Of a DNA stretch of 64,000 nt, positions 44,644-56,122 are shown in pieces. The notes under the pieces are model-generated. The model ran no database searches. It had not been told where the DNA came from and saw only the letters and a program-made list of their open reading frames with translations. The position numbers and the translations under genes were made by a program. Position 1 is the first letter of the stretch; each line of letters opens with the position of its first letter. Source of the stretch: Chinchilla lanigera (lineage: Eukaryota > Chordata > Mammalia > Rodentia > Chinchillidae); the NCBI RefSeq assembly GCF_000276665.1, contig NW_004955417.1, positions 17,863,828 through 17,927,827 of the forward strand, given 5' to 3'.

Positions 44644-44653
44644 TCAAGTCTAG

Positions 44654-44836
44654 TAGCCAGGCATGATGGCGCACACCTGTAGTCCCAGTACTTGGGAGGA
44701 AGAGGCAGGAGGATCACTATGGGTTCGAGGCCAGCCTGAACTGTAGAGAGAAACTCTGTCTCAAAATTACAAAAAAACAAAACAAAGCAAAACAAAACAA
44801 AACAAAACCCACGAAAAAAAGAAAAAAAAAAAAAGA
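44654..44836 (+). mobile_element. B1-type SINE lacking the internal duplication
   Basis: GCCAGGCATGATGGCGCACA, CCTGTAGTCCCAGTACTTGG, GAGGCCAGCCTGAACTGTAG and GAGAAACTCTGTCTCAAAA, then a long AAAAC/AAAG tail. The B1 middle repeat is absent, giving a ~117-bp body like proto-B1. Confidence 0.92.
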
Positions 44837-44929
44837 AAATTCTTACAAAAAGTACTAACACAAAATTATAAAGTAGCAACCATGGTCAAAATACCAACAC
44901 TCTTCACATAATCAAAAAAATCCTAAATT

Positions 44930-46020
44930 TCAAATAAAAGCAGATGAAGACTCTTGAATATGTAGACATAAGCAAGGTCTTTCAGAACAAACGTTGATTG
45001 TATAAGAAATAATATCTAGAATCAACAAATGGGATTGTATAAAATTAAAAATCTTCTGTACAGCAAGAGAAACAACCAACAGAGTGAAGTGACACCTTAT
45101 AGAATGGAGAAAAAACATTGCCAGCTACTCTTTAAGCAGAGGACTAATATCTACAATATATAAAAAACTAAAAAAAAAAAGAAAAAAATTATACCACCCT
45201 AAACAAAAGACCCAATCAAAAAACAGCCCACTGAAATGAACAGACACTTCTCAGAAGTAAATATGATTGATAAATAAATGAAAAAATGTGAAACATCTGC
45301 AGCAGTTAGAAAAACACAGATCAAACCCAAACATCCCATCATACCCTAGAAGAAGGGCTGTTACTATGAAATCAAAGGAGAAGAAATTCTGGTGAGGCTG
45401 TGGCAGAAAAAGGAATCCTTCTGTATTGTTGGTGAGAATGAAAACTAATACAATCACTGTGGAAATCCACGTGGAGCCTCCCAAAAAACTAAAAATAGAA
45501 ATTCCATTCAACCCTTTTCTTTCCCGACATTTTTCTGAAAGTTGGAGACATCACATTATAGTGATAAATGCATTCCTGTATCTATAGTGGTACAACACAT
45601 AACGGCTAAATCTTGGAAGTGGCCTGTTTGTTTATCAATAGATGAGTGAATAAAGAAAATATAGTATTTATATACAATGGAGTATTACTTTGCTATAAAA
45701 ATGCATAAATGAGTCATTTGTAGGAAAATAGATACACCTTAAAATATCAATGATAAATGAAATGAATCATGCACAGATGCTTACATATCACATGGTTCCT
45801 CTTATATGAGAAACACAAAATATAAAAAAATTAAAGCACAAAGTAAAAGTTAGATAATATGGAGTGGCGGGGTAGGTCTTTCACAAAGGAGAAGAGGACT
45901 AAGAGATCTATGTAGAGGGAGTGAGGCAGGGAGCAGGGGAAGGAAAATAGTTAAGTGGTGTTTTGTACGTCTACCAACTCCTCAAAGTCCATACTTACTG
46001 CAAACATGTACTCAGAAAAA
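44930..46020 (+). mobile_element. LINE-1 3' fragment with 3' UTR
   Basis: ORF2 3' order: AAAATCTTCTGTACAGCAAG, GAAACAACCAACAGAGTGAA, AAGCAGAGGACTAATATCTA, GAACAGACACTTCTCAGAAG, GTGAGGCTGTGGCAGAAAAA, TACAATGGAGTATTACTTTG, then a 3' UTR with CATGGTTCCTCTTATATGAG. Frames are broken; the minus-strand frames here are incidental. Confidence 0.9.
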
Positions 46021-46159
46021 TTTAAAGATACACTGAGCTTCAGAGAGATCTTAATAAAGCAAGGGGCAAATTAAAGATTATTTACTCGGATTGAGGTAAG
46101 TTATGCCTTTAGTAATTATCTTCAGTAATTAATAATTGTACATCAAGAACATTACAAGT

Positions 46160-46350
46160 TAAGTCTTTCGTCTTGCCCTGATGCAGGGGAAGTGCGGACG
46201 ACAGGAAGTGCAGGCGCCCGTGGAGTGAGTCAGTCACAAAGCAGCGAAGCCTGAGCATAAGTTTTATTTTCCCGTGTTCTGTGGAGGAGGAAATATGGCG
46301 CGGTGGGAGCTCATGACTCTGCGTGGGAGGAGGGAGGCGGTGTTAGACGA
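46160..46350 (-). mobile_element. CpG-rich LTR-like patch, antisense
   Basis: Holds 12 CpGs in about 180 bp, against very few in the surrounding AT-rich DNA. On the minus strand GGGAAAATAAAACTTATG gives a poly-A signal followed by ~100 bp ending TGCATCAGGGCA, an R/U5-like layout. It may be a young LTR fragment of unknown family; a small CpG-rich regulatory patch is the alternative. No flanking duplication found. Confidence 0.45.
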
Positions 46351-48367
46351 CAATATCCATCAAATGAGAAATTTCAAGTGTCTCACTATTTATATTCCAA
46401 ATTTGGAGAAGTCAGAGCCTTGAGAGGGCAGTTAGGGATAAATGTTTAACATCACTGGACTGTGAAATTTTTGGTAATTGAAGGTTTTTATGTTGTCCGA
46501 GAATGAACTTCCCGGTGGTAGGGATACTTTAAATGGTGTTTGAATTGACATAGAACACAGATTTAAAAAACACAGCACTCTTCCTGGGGACTGCCTCATT
46601 GATGACAGGGTAAAGAATTCTAAAAGTGGATGAAATACGAAAATAATAGGCAATCTACTAGTGAACAGTAAACTCATGAAAATTTTACGGGTAAGTTCAT
46701 CATTTTTGTTTCCATTGGAGTTTTTGTTTTCCTTTTACTGGATGACACTGCAAAATTACAGAGAGCTTAGTTTGCTTTATGGAAAAATGGTTTCCAAATG
46801 TATTCTAATTATTTCATATTGATGACTTCACATCTATATACACCTTTCACAAAACAGGCATTGTAATTATACAAGTATTTATGGGAGTTTAATTATAGCC
46901 TTATGCTAAGCCATTCCTTTAATTATGATTGGGCTAACCATATGTTCCTCTCCACAAATGACACACTAATTTAAGGACAAGCAACACTGCTCATTCTAGA
47001 GTCCTATGAGAAATAAGCATGAGAAGCAGCCTTGATGGAAGAAAAAGACCTCTATTAACACTTAGAAAATGCCAATGAGTCCTGAAAGTAATTTGGTCCA
47101 TTTTTGCTTATGGGTATAAGTGTCATGAATATAAATTTAAACTTCCTGTTAAGCTTTAGAAATTTAAATTTCCCTGTATCTGTTCTATTTCTAAAATGTT
47201 CTTTGCCTCTTGTGCTTCTTCATCAAAGATATACTCCATCACTCCAGTTAATTATAACTAATGATGTGCAAAACCCCATTTAAGATCTTTCAGTAAACTA
47301 TAACTTCTCAGGTAAGGGTCTACTTAGATGATAGGTAGTATGCAGTAACAATATAGGTAGTTAGATATAGGAAGTTAACCAGTTCCTCCCCTTATATCTT
47401 CTGGTACAAAATCTAAATCATTCTATGGTTACATTGCTCTAATCTCTACATAAACTCTTCCTCCATTAGCAGGCATCGTATATAATGTTGGCCATTATGA
47501 TCATTGCTGACAAAAAACACTGATTAGACATAATATGAATAATAAATTAAGATGTCTATTCACTCATATGTTTTTATGTTTGCATAATTATAACTTTAAA
47601 CCTATGCCTTTTAGCTGCAAAACTACCTCAAATTTCATTACATTTTAGAACTCATAATTCCAGGCAGGTTCTGGAGCACCCACAATCAAACAAATACTCT
47701 TACAAGAAAAGATGTTCTTTATATATCCAAAATTTTATTTCCTGGTTTTATTTTATTTCTGTATTTTACTCTGTTGAACATTTCCCTTTTCTTTTTCTTT
47801 AAATTTTTGATGATGAAAAACACACACACAGAAAAATTCTATAAAGAAAAAAACAAACATAATAGTTTAATTCTCTTTTAAAATAGATATCCATGTAACC
47901 AGCATGACCTGACATGACACATCATCAACACCCCTGCAGTCCGCATTTTGCATCTTACAATTCACAGCCACATACTGTCTCTAAAAGATAATTATAGTTC
48001 TGACTGCCTGTCACTCCTTGGCTTTTCTTCATAGTTTGCATGAATGAAGACTTACAGAGCAGGAGAATTAGACAAATTCCTTCTGTATGAATTCACATTT
48101 AACTGACAATGTTCTGGGGAAATCAGGATGGATGATCGTCTGACTGGGGATCTGAACCAATGAAGCATTGCTCTTGACATTTGCGAAGTAGTAACGGTAC
48201 ATTTTATTATTGAATTATTTGCTCAATTATTAATTTATTTTTTTCCCTCTCTACTCATTTCTGTTACAACCTAGTTCCATGTGAAAATAAATGAATGGCA
48301 AGTGACATTTGCCAAAGTTAGTGTTAAAGCATCATCTCAATTTGCACTATTGCTTTGCCTTTTGCTA
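46351..48367. other. Unique AT-rich sequence, about 2 kb
   Basis: No gene. 47850-48050 faintly resembles an old LINE-1 3' end (TATCCATGTAACCAGCATGA, CATCAACACCCCTGCAGTCC), not firmly called. Confidence 0.45.
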
Positions 48368-48490
48368 CTTATGCAACGTTGAAGAGTTGCTATGACTAAT
48401 GTGTTGATTTCCTAATCTGTGAAAAATAAGTTAAAGTGTCATGAAATTCATAATGTTGTTTAGAAGACCAAATGAGATGATACATGTTGA
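48368..48490 (+). mobile_element. MIR SINE fragment
   Basis: GTGTTGATTTCCTAATCTGT, GAAAAATAAG and ATAATGTTGTTTAGAAGACC, AAATGAGATGATACATG fit the MIR 3' half. Confidence 0.6.
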
Positions 48491-48892
48491 TATCTTACTG
48501 AACCACTTACCTCCCCAAATCACTCAAAAGATAGAATTGTTTTTCTAAACCCTTAAGCAACTTAAAATAAAATGTATTTTAAATTAAAAATGTAAACAAA
48601 TAACTTTCATGAATTTATTATGATTTTCTTTGATAACTTTTTTTCTTCTGGACATATGGCTAGCTTTTACTGTAGTAAAATTTTGTATGGATTAAGAACA
48701 AACACCGGTCGCCTTTGAGCCAAGTTTGTAAGACATGATCTAGTTTGCCCCTTCACGAGCTCTATGACATGGTAAATAACAGTGCTCCAGAATTCTAAAA
48801 GCTCCATTAGACTGAGTCTCACAATAGATTAGCAACAGTAGCAAATAAACTTTGGTGTTTTTCTGGAACATAAGGGAGTATGATGTGATTGA

Positions 48893-49320
48893 CTGCATAT
48901 GTGTTGATTTACAATCCCCTCAAAAAGGTACATTGGAATCCTAATTTCTAGTCCCTAGGCATGTGATCTTGTTTGGAAATATTATCTTTACAGATGTGGC
49001 ACAGCAAAGATGAGGTGGTACTGCTTTACCTTGAGCCTTGATCCAATGACAGATGCATGAAAAAGGAGGGAAATTTGGACAAGGAGACACAAGAGTTGCT
49101 AATGTGTGACAAGAACAGCAGAGGCTAGACTGAGACAAGTTGGAGTCAGGAAATGTCAAAGCCTTCTGTTAACTATCAGAAAGATGTAAGATTAGGTGTA
49201 ATTGGAACAAAGACTTAAATCCCTGCTTCTGAATGTAGGTAAGATATCTGTTTTCTTAACACCATGGAGTTTATCTCTGAGTTGATTATAATTTGATTGT
49301 GCTTATTGTTCTGAGCCTTA
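48893..49320 (+). mobile_element. Old MLT1-like LTR
   Basis: GACTGCATATGTGTTGATTT, CTAATTTCTAGTCCCTAGGC, TTGTTTGGAAATATTATCTT, TACAGATGTGGCACAGCAAA and GATCCAATGACAGATGCATG follow the order of an old mammalian LTR with the GGAAATAGGGTCTTTGCAGATG core. 3' part diverged, subfamily not assigned. The minus frame at 48941-49159 is incidental. Confidence 0.55.
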
Positions 49321-50099
49321 AGTATTCTATTATTAAAGACTAACATTATTATTCTTTACTTAATATTATTTTTATTTTTAATATTATTATCCTACTATTC
49401 TTTAATATTATCATTCTTAATTTAGTGGCTGGCAGGCAAGTCATAAAGGTTTAATACATGATAAATATTATTTTTCCTTCCATTACTATTATTTTTGTTT
49501 TTTTTTTTTACCTCCATATACTAGGTAGAGTTGAATTCTATAACATCACCTAATACCAAATATTCATGCTGGTCATTTTGATCATCGTTATATGAAAACT
49601 AGCTTTTCCACCAACTCCATGCTGTGATTTTTCCTTTAAGATTTTCTAGAAATATATGCTAATCAACTGAACTAATCAAACTCTTTTTCCAAATCACTTC
49701 AATCTTCCCTTTCATTTTGAACTCCACTGATTTAAGAATGTTCTTTTTCACCAAGAGATCGCTTCTCTCTAGACATAGTATTGAGTTTCACTATGCTCAC
49801 ATCTTCTTGCTCTAGACTAATTCTTTTTTCCATTCTAAGTCCATTAAATTTGGCCAAATGACTCACTACAAATGTGAGACTATCATGCTGAATTGAGTGC
49901 TAGGTTTGATAACAGAAATATTGAGTGTAATGTTTCCCTAGAAATATTTTGAAATCATTCCTACAACCATTACTTTTTCACTGTTTCTAGAATCCCCTTT
50001 AAAGAAATTCAGTTCAGTCATGCTATTTCAATATTTTAAAATATCAGATCACTGATGAATATCATTTTAGTAGAGGTGGCAGTTTTCATTTACATGCTC
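49321..50099. other. AT-rich sequence, low-complexity patch
   Basis: TATTATT-rich tract around 49340-49420 and a T run at 49498-49509; otherwise nothing supportable. Confidence 0.5.
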
Positions 50100-50160
50100 C
50101 AAGGAATGAAACTTGCAACGCCAATCTATCAAAACCCTGCTGGCCACAGGCAAGATTTGC

Positions 50161-50505
50161 TTAAATCCCCAAGCTATGATTTTTTTTAAACCTCTTCTCA
50201 TTGTTCCTTTGCCCTTTCAATGTTGTATTCCACATCGCTTTAGCTGCAGCGTTTCCAGTTTCCCACAATCCTTCTGCATCAGTAGAATGATACATTTTGT
50301 GCATGCAGCTAAGATTCTGTACAAGCTGCTTCAGAAGAGAGTTGGGAGGGCTCATTTTCAGAGAGATGGGTGTAACTTGCAGGCTGAAACTGACAATTCT
50401 GTGCCGAATTGAGCATGCAGTTCTACTTGAACACACTGCAGCGTTTTCTTCCAATAGTTTAAAGACAGTGTAAAGCCCCAGGGCTATGAGCAGGACAGGA
50501 GCCAT
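50161..50505 (-). other. 114-codon open frame, doubtful
   Basis: Minus-strand frame beginning MAPVLLIALGLYTV, a hydrophobic start resembling a signal peptide, followed by a Ser/Leu-rich, then Asn/Lys-rich chain with four or five Cys. The ATG follows a 15-A run. No conserved domain, no splice or promoter evidence, and a 99-aa frame overlaps on the plus strand. Probably chance in a moderately GC unique block (50100-50600), which might instead be conserved non-coding DNA. Confidence 0.18.
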
Positions 50506-50559
50506 GTTTTTTTTTTTTTTTCAAAAAAAAACTGACAAAGTTCCTCGACTGCATTGAAC

Positions 50560-51430
50560 TTACCCTCCAGTTATTCCTTCCATTCTGCATTTGCTGAAGT
50601 TTTTATATGTGTATATTTTTCATTCAGAAGCAAGGAAAGGATGAAAGCTATGGTAAAACAATGTCTTCTATTTGTAGAATAAGTATTATTTAAGATTATC
50701 ATAGTTCTGCAATGTTCTTATTGCTTAAATCTATAAAATGAAACTTTTTACCAAATGTATGAATTTAAAATTTGACAAAATTTTCAGGCTTTGGAAATTT
50801 AGGTAGCATTGGCAAAATCATAGCCAGTTAGATCTTGTAAAGGAAAGAGAAGTTGTATTGCAGTTTTATCCCAGGATTCTCAGGAAGAAATCTGTATCAG
50901 TCATTTACCATCAAAGGTCATTTTTTAGTGTTAGCGGCAAAAACATGAAACATTTAATTATTCTGTGAAACCACTTTAGTACAATCTTTTACTACAGTGG
51001 AAGAAAGTTATAATGGCTAATATATCTTTCCTATATTCAGCTATTTCAAGTTTAAAGAAAAAAACTTTCTTGGAAATAATTACAAAACACTTACCTACTT
51101 TGTCATGAAATTTTACTAAAATATGGTTTAAAAGTGTAAATTGTCATGGACAGAGAAAGTAGGAGAGATCAGTACTTTCGAGAAGATAAGAAACAGTTCA
51201 TAAGTGGCTTTTCAGCATGAAAAATGTTAACACCATAGTGCTGACAGATGTGGTATTACAGAGAAAAAGCCTGGGTCTTTCAGCTGAATCCCCGAAATCT
51301 CAGCAATGAATGATGTTAAGAATCTTAAAGGTAAGGATGAAGTGTGATTCTGAATGGATTCTTGCACCAATATCTGTAAAAGAAGAAGCTAAAGCACTAT
51401 GTCCTGAACACCTCTGCCACAAATTATTCA
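50560..51430. other. Unique AT-rich sequence, no feature seen
   Basis: Nothing that I can support. Confidence 0.55.
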
Positions 51431-51443
51431 AGATGTGTTTGAA

Positions 51444-51546
51444 GGGGCTGGGGATTTAGCTCAGCGGCAAAGCGCCTGCCTGGCAAGCGCAAGGTCGTGA
51501 GTTCGGTTCCCGGTGCCAGAGAAAAACCAAAACCAAAAAAAAAAAA
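51444..51546 (+). mobile_element. ID-type SINE, young
   Basis: GGGGCTGGGGATTTAGCTCA, GCGGCAAAGCGCCTGCCTGG, CAAGCGCAAGGTCGTGAGTT and CGGTTCCCGGTGCCAGAG, then AAAAACCAAAACC and an A tail. Duplication AGATGTGTTTGA(A/G) at 51431-51443 and 51547-51559. Confidence 0.97.
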
Positions 51547-51559
51547 AGATGTGTTTGAG

Positions 51560-52141
51560 AACAACCCACACTAACACTCTCCAGTGGTCAGAAAATTATT
51601 TCTTAATGATAATTGATCAACATAATCTAAGGACTCAGAAATTAGGGCAAAATAGAAGTGTTTACACTAAAGCTTTCATTTCACATGAGGAGATACATTC
51701 AGTCTAATTTCACTTGACTTCTAGCACATGAATCCCTGCTTTATTATCTACAACGTCTAAGAGATTCTTTGTGAGGAGAATCAATTGGAAGAGAACCTCC
51801 TCTAAAATCAAGGCAAAGCAAACCCTTGATTCAAATAGATGATTTTACAAGACCTTCGAGTAGAAGGTTTAATCATAAGGTGGTAAGGTTTATTGTAAAT
51901 GGAAAGATATTAAATCATAAAATTGTACTATTTAAGAGAAAAATTGACACTATCATATAATTACTTGTTCACAGAGAAGGCATACGCATGCCACATTTTA
52001 ATAGATGCAACTTAAAATATAATGATAAAATAATAATAGCTTTTTTCTTTTTATCATACGGGATATTGAATCCAAGGTGTTGTCACTGGGACCACTACTT
52101 TTTTTTGTTTCACTGCCCCTTTTTTTTAGATTTCATTGTGA
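51560..52141. other. Unique AT-rich sequence, no feature seen
   Basis: Nothing that I can support. Confidence 0.55.
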
Positions 52142-52230
52142 GACAGGGTGTCACGAAGACTCTGAGTTGCTCCTGCCTCTGCCTCCCATTGCCTTGGCAA
52201 TACAGGCCTACACCACCACCCCGATGGCGA
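52142..52230 (-). mobile_element. Diverged B1-like SINE with internal deletion
   Basis: GAGACAGGGTGTCACGAAGA, CTCCTGCCTCTGCCTCCCAT and CCTACACCACCACCCCGAT are antisense B1 pieces with the middle missing; T run on the left. Confidence 0.5.
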
Positions 52231-52479
52231 TAGTTTGTATAGTTGTACATAAGCAGGTCTACTAAAGAATGGAATTAATCTTCTGAAAAAAATATTTTAT
52301 TTAACTAGAGTTTAAACTCTGTCTCCTATCATTAACATTCGTAGCAAGTTTATGTTGATGCCAATGTTTAATGGGATTTTAAGTATTTCATTTTTCAAAG
52401 CGGTATTCTATACAGGTAAGAACTGATAAGTAATTATACCAATCTACCAGCCTATGATCTTTTAAACTTTTGTTCTGAA
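52231..52479. other. Unique spacer, no feature seen
   Basis: Nothing that I can support. Confidence 0.55.
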
Positions 52480-52770
52480 ATAATTATAGATTCCAAGATA
52501 CTGGAAAATTTATGGAGACTTCCTGTGAACATTTCATTGATTTTCCTCTAACCATAACACTTTCACTCATACACTGTCAGAACCAGGAGACCGACCCCGG
52601 GATTTTGTAGAGACTTACATGACAGTGGTTGTTCATTCAGTCATTTCTATTTGTGTAGATCTGTGTGCTGTTCTGTGCAACTATATCAGATGTGCAGATT
52701 CCTATAACCATCAGTGAACAAGTCACACAGGAGATAGTCAGATCCATTGTCTTTCATCTCTTGCTGACTA
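52480..52770 (+). mobile_element. Old LINE-1 3' remnant (L1M-like)
   Basis: TTATAGATTCCAAGATACTG, CTTCCTGTGAACATTTCATT, CTAACCATAACACTTTCACT, ACATGACAGTGGTTGTTCAT follow the layout of old mammalian LINE-1 3' sequence (TTTAGATTCACAGA..TTCCC..CCATAGTACA). Diverged. Confidence 0.45.
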
Positions 52771-53910
52771 TTAATTTATTGTAATCCCTAAACTTTCTTT
52801 TATCTTTATAATATTGGCCCATCAAGAAAACTATATAAATCTAATCACACAACAGGCAATTATTTAATATTATAATATCACACAACACCCAATTGTTCAA
52901 TTTTAGCTCTTTTTACTCCAAATAATTCCTTTGTAATTCAAGTTACATATGCCTAATGTAAGTTACATTTTATTCCCCAATGGCATTACAGGTTAATGGG
53001 TCATTTCTTGAAATATATCTACTTTGTGCAGATATAAGTATGATGGCATAAAAATATATATGTCATGAAAATTTTAATATATTGTTTCTTTAGGTCTATA
53101 GTTTTCCAATCAAGTTTTACTGGGACTGGGGTCAAAAAAAGCAGACTTGGAACCTACTGCCAGATTTGATTCTGTAAAGGTAAACATTTACATTCTAGGC
53201 AGGATGACACTGGAGCTGTAGATAAATGTAATGAGATGTTGAATGATCAGATGCACTTTATATTCCCTCTAGAAACACAAGGGAAAAGAACCCAGATTTT
53301 ATGACTTCCTGACCCATATCACTCAGTAATATATATCTTACTCTCTTTACCTGGCCATGAATGTACTATAATGAGAAAAAGGCAAAAATATCATAACTGA
53401 GATAATAAGTAATATATCCTGGTCAAATCATGCTTAAATACAAATCAACATGGATATTAAAATTTATTAAGAACTTTTCAGTTCTCTGGAATAAAGGCTC
53501 CAGAATTAAGGCTACTAGGCTGTAGGGTAAGCATATACTTAGACTTTGAAGAAACTACCCACTATGTTTTAAGTCAACCAAACTCTCTCAGAGCACCAGA
53601 GATAGCAATATATAAATTTCAATTTTACTGCATTTTCATTGGCATTTTGTATTACCCTAAAATATTTTTGTAAATCATCTTAATGTATGTAATATAATGA
53701 TATCTCAATATGATTTTAATTCACATTTGCAGAATGGTTTAAAATGTTGAAACTATTTTCATGTGCTTACTTAATACTAATACAACCTTTTTAATAAAAA
53801 ATATCTATGAGGTCTCATCATTAAAGATAGTACTTAAATTTTAAGTGTTATCACAATTAAAAACAGTACCATTAATTCCTATCCTCACTTCCCATAGTTC
53901 TTGCTATTTT
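52771..53910. other. Unique AT-rich sequence, no feature seen
   Basis: Nothing that I can support. Confidence 0.55.
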
Positions 53911-53923
53911 CTGGAGCAGTTTT

Positions 53924-54023
53924 TTTTGTTTGTTTGTTTTGTTTTTCTCCGGTACCGGGAACCGAACTCACGACCTTGTGCTTGCCAGGCAGGCGCTTTT
54001 GCCGCTGAGCTAAATCCCCAGCC
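53924..54023 (-). mobile_element. ID-type SINE, minus strand, young
   Basis: TTTTTCTCCGGTACCGGGAA, CCGAACTCACGACCTTGTGC, TTGCCAGGCAGGCGCTTTTG and GAGCTAAATCCCCAGCC. Perfect duplication CTGGAGCAGTTTT at 53911-53923 and 54024-54036. GGCAAAAGCGCC subtype. Confidence 0.97.
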
Positions 54024-54099
54024 CTGGAGCAGTTTTGAAAGTCCTCTTTCATGTCTTTAAATACACTGTTGTGGTTGCATCAACGTCTTGAATCTATTT

Positions 54100-54345
54100 A
54101 AGATGTTTCCCTCTTATGGTCATTTTGACTTTGGTGAAAAAGCAGAAGTCATCTGGTACCGGAACTAGTGAATAAGGTGGATGAAGACACACTGTAACAT
54201 TTTCACAAGCAGCAGTACTTTCACTTTATTACTGGTCATACTTAGTAAAGAGACTTACAAAAGAAGATGTCCTGCCGAAGGGCTTCAGCAAGTGACAAGA
54301 ATGGCAGGATATGCGTGTTCAAAGTGAGAGGCATATTGTGAGGAT
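54100..54345 (-). mobile_element. Possible mariner-type DNA transposon remnant
   Basis: GTCATTTTGACTTTGGTGAA, AAGTCATCTGGTACCGGAAC and GTGAATAAGGTGGATGAAGA resemble the antisense of a conserved mariner transposase region. No intact frame or terminal repeats seen. Confidence 0.4.
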
Positions 54346-54796
54346 GATTAATGGCGATATATATCTTACTCTAATTTTACAACATTTAAACATTTACTCT
54401 ATATTTCAACTATACTTTCTCCTCCTGCCTTTTGCCCCATATTCTCACTGTATTGTTTGCTTTTTAATTTTTGGACTTTTGAGAATTCTTCATATATTCT
54501 CTAATTGAATCTTTTAACTCAGATTTGTGAAAATTGAATGTGAATTTCTAGCTTGCATTTTCACCCTCTAAGGAATCCCAGAGCAAAACGTTTTGTTTTT
54601 AATGAAATTAATATATCCATTTTTATATGCATCATATGTTTAGTGTTATATCTAAGAAGTTTTGTCCTGGTCATGAAGTATGATGAACTTGAACTATCTG
54701 TATACCTAAAACTTTTAAAATACTTTTTACATTTACATACTGGATCCATTTTTCTATTTTTGTATAAATCACAAGATCAAATAAAACCCTCCATCT
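54346..54796. other. Unique AT-rich sequence, no feature seen
   Basis: Overlapping frames on both strands here (plus to 55041, minus to 54561) run into the pyrimidine tract and are incidental. Confidence 0.55.
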
Positions 54797-54915
54797 GTCT
54801 GTCCATCCTTTCTTCCTTCCTTCTTTCCTCCCTCTTTTCCTTTCTCCCTCCCCACCTCCCTCTGTCCTGCCTTCCATCTTTCTTTCTTTCCTTTCTTTCT
54901 TCCTTTTTTTCTTTT
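54797..54915. repeat. Pyrimidine-rich (TTCC/TTTC)n tract
   Basis: Imperfect CTTCCTTC, CCCTCC and TTTCTTTC units on the plus strand. Confidence 0.9.
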
Positions 54916-55519
54916 TGCCTACAAATTTCCAATTACACCAATACATTTACTTCGGAAGACTGTTATTTGCTCTATAAATTACTTGGTTATTATCATCAGA
55001 AAAAGAGATTATACAAGGATGAAAACTTTCAGGGATCTTGACTGTGTTTCATTGCTCAGGGTCACTATTTCTCTATCCATTCAACACTCCCCTAACTGCT
55101 GTAGTGGGATCAGATAGAGAAGTTTTAAATGTATTAAGAAATATTTCTAATTTTATTATTTGTTCAAAATTATTATTTTTTAATCTTTACTACTATTATC
55201 ATTCACATTTTCAGTAATTTCCAATGGTCTTTTGCTTCCTTCATAATCTCAGGGCAATCTTTTACATCACTGGTCAAACTTTTTGAAACTATAATCTGCA
55301 CTACCCTGTTCTTGAACAACTTTGTGTCTTTTTCTTTTTATATTGTGAACTTTTCTTAGACTGTGTATTTGTAAGGAGCTTCCATGATTGGTTCTCATGA
55401 TACTGTACCATTACTGTAATAGGGGGTAAAAAACTGAATAAAGTCCCCACTTTTAGGTTACACACTGAGTTATAAGGAAGAAAAACATGTAAATACAGTC
55501 ACACAGCTATTAAAAAAAT
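54916..55519. other. Unique AT-rich sequence, no feature seen
   Basis: Nothing that I can support. Confidence 0.55.
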
Positions 55520-55640
55520 AAGCTCTCTGAAGTAGTCATGATCCTCATTTATAAATTAGACATCAAGCAGACTTAGGAGTTAGGTAAGTTAAAATACAAG
55601 GCTCAAATCAGGGCTCTAAAGCCTTATTTTTACCTTTGAG
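55520..55640 (-). mobile_element. MIR SINE fragment (antisense)
   Basis: ATGATCCTCATTTATAAATT, AGACATCAAGCAGACTTAGG and AAGTTAAAATACAAGGCTCA follow antisense MIR order. Confidence 0.65.
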
Positions 55641-55954
55641 TCATGAGTAAAGCACAGAATCAATTACTTACAAAGGAACTTCTCCCCAAGGAGGAGCACC
55701 ATTTTGAATTCAACCCACAGGTACAAAATGTTTAATAGTTACTGAGCATCAAATAAATATTGGGTACTTAAGCCAGGTGCCAATGGTTATTTACTTAGTC
55801 ACTACTGCTGGCTGGAGACTTGGACAAATGATTAAACTCAGGGCCAAAGAGTTCATCGTGCTAGGAAAAATAGACACAATTTATGAATGTAAATGTATAC
55901 ACTGAAACCGCACTTTGATGAGAGGTCAATTTCTAAAGTGGTATTGTGAATTTT
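55641..55954. other. Unique spacer, no feature seen
   Basis: Nothing that I can support. Confidence 0.55.
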
Positions 55955-55968
55955 AAAGATGTACTGAG

Positions 55969-56108
55969 GCAGGAGGATAGCGGCGAGTTTGAGGCCAACC
56001 TTGGCTACATAGTCAGTTGAAGGCCAGCCTGAACTGTATAACGAGACCCTGTCTCAAAAAAATATAAATAAATAAATTAATTAATGAAATGAAATGAAAT
56101 TAAAAAAT
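55969..56108 (+). mobile_element. 5'-truncated B1 SINE with perfect TSD
   Basis: Begins in the middle of B1 (GCAGGAGGATAGCGGCGAGT), then GAGGCCAACCTTGGCTACAT, AAGGCCAGCCTGAACTGTAT, GAGACCCTGTCTCAAAA and an AT-rich/GAAAT tail. A perfect 14-bp duplication AAAGATGTACTGAG at 55955-55968 and 56109-56122 shows the truncation happened at insertion. Confidence 0.95.
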
Positions 56109-56122
56109 AAAGATGTACTGAG

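Noticed and set aside
54553..55041. 162-codon plus frame
   Set aside because: Runs through the pyrimidine-rich tract; composition artefact with an opposing frame on the other strand.
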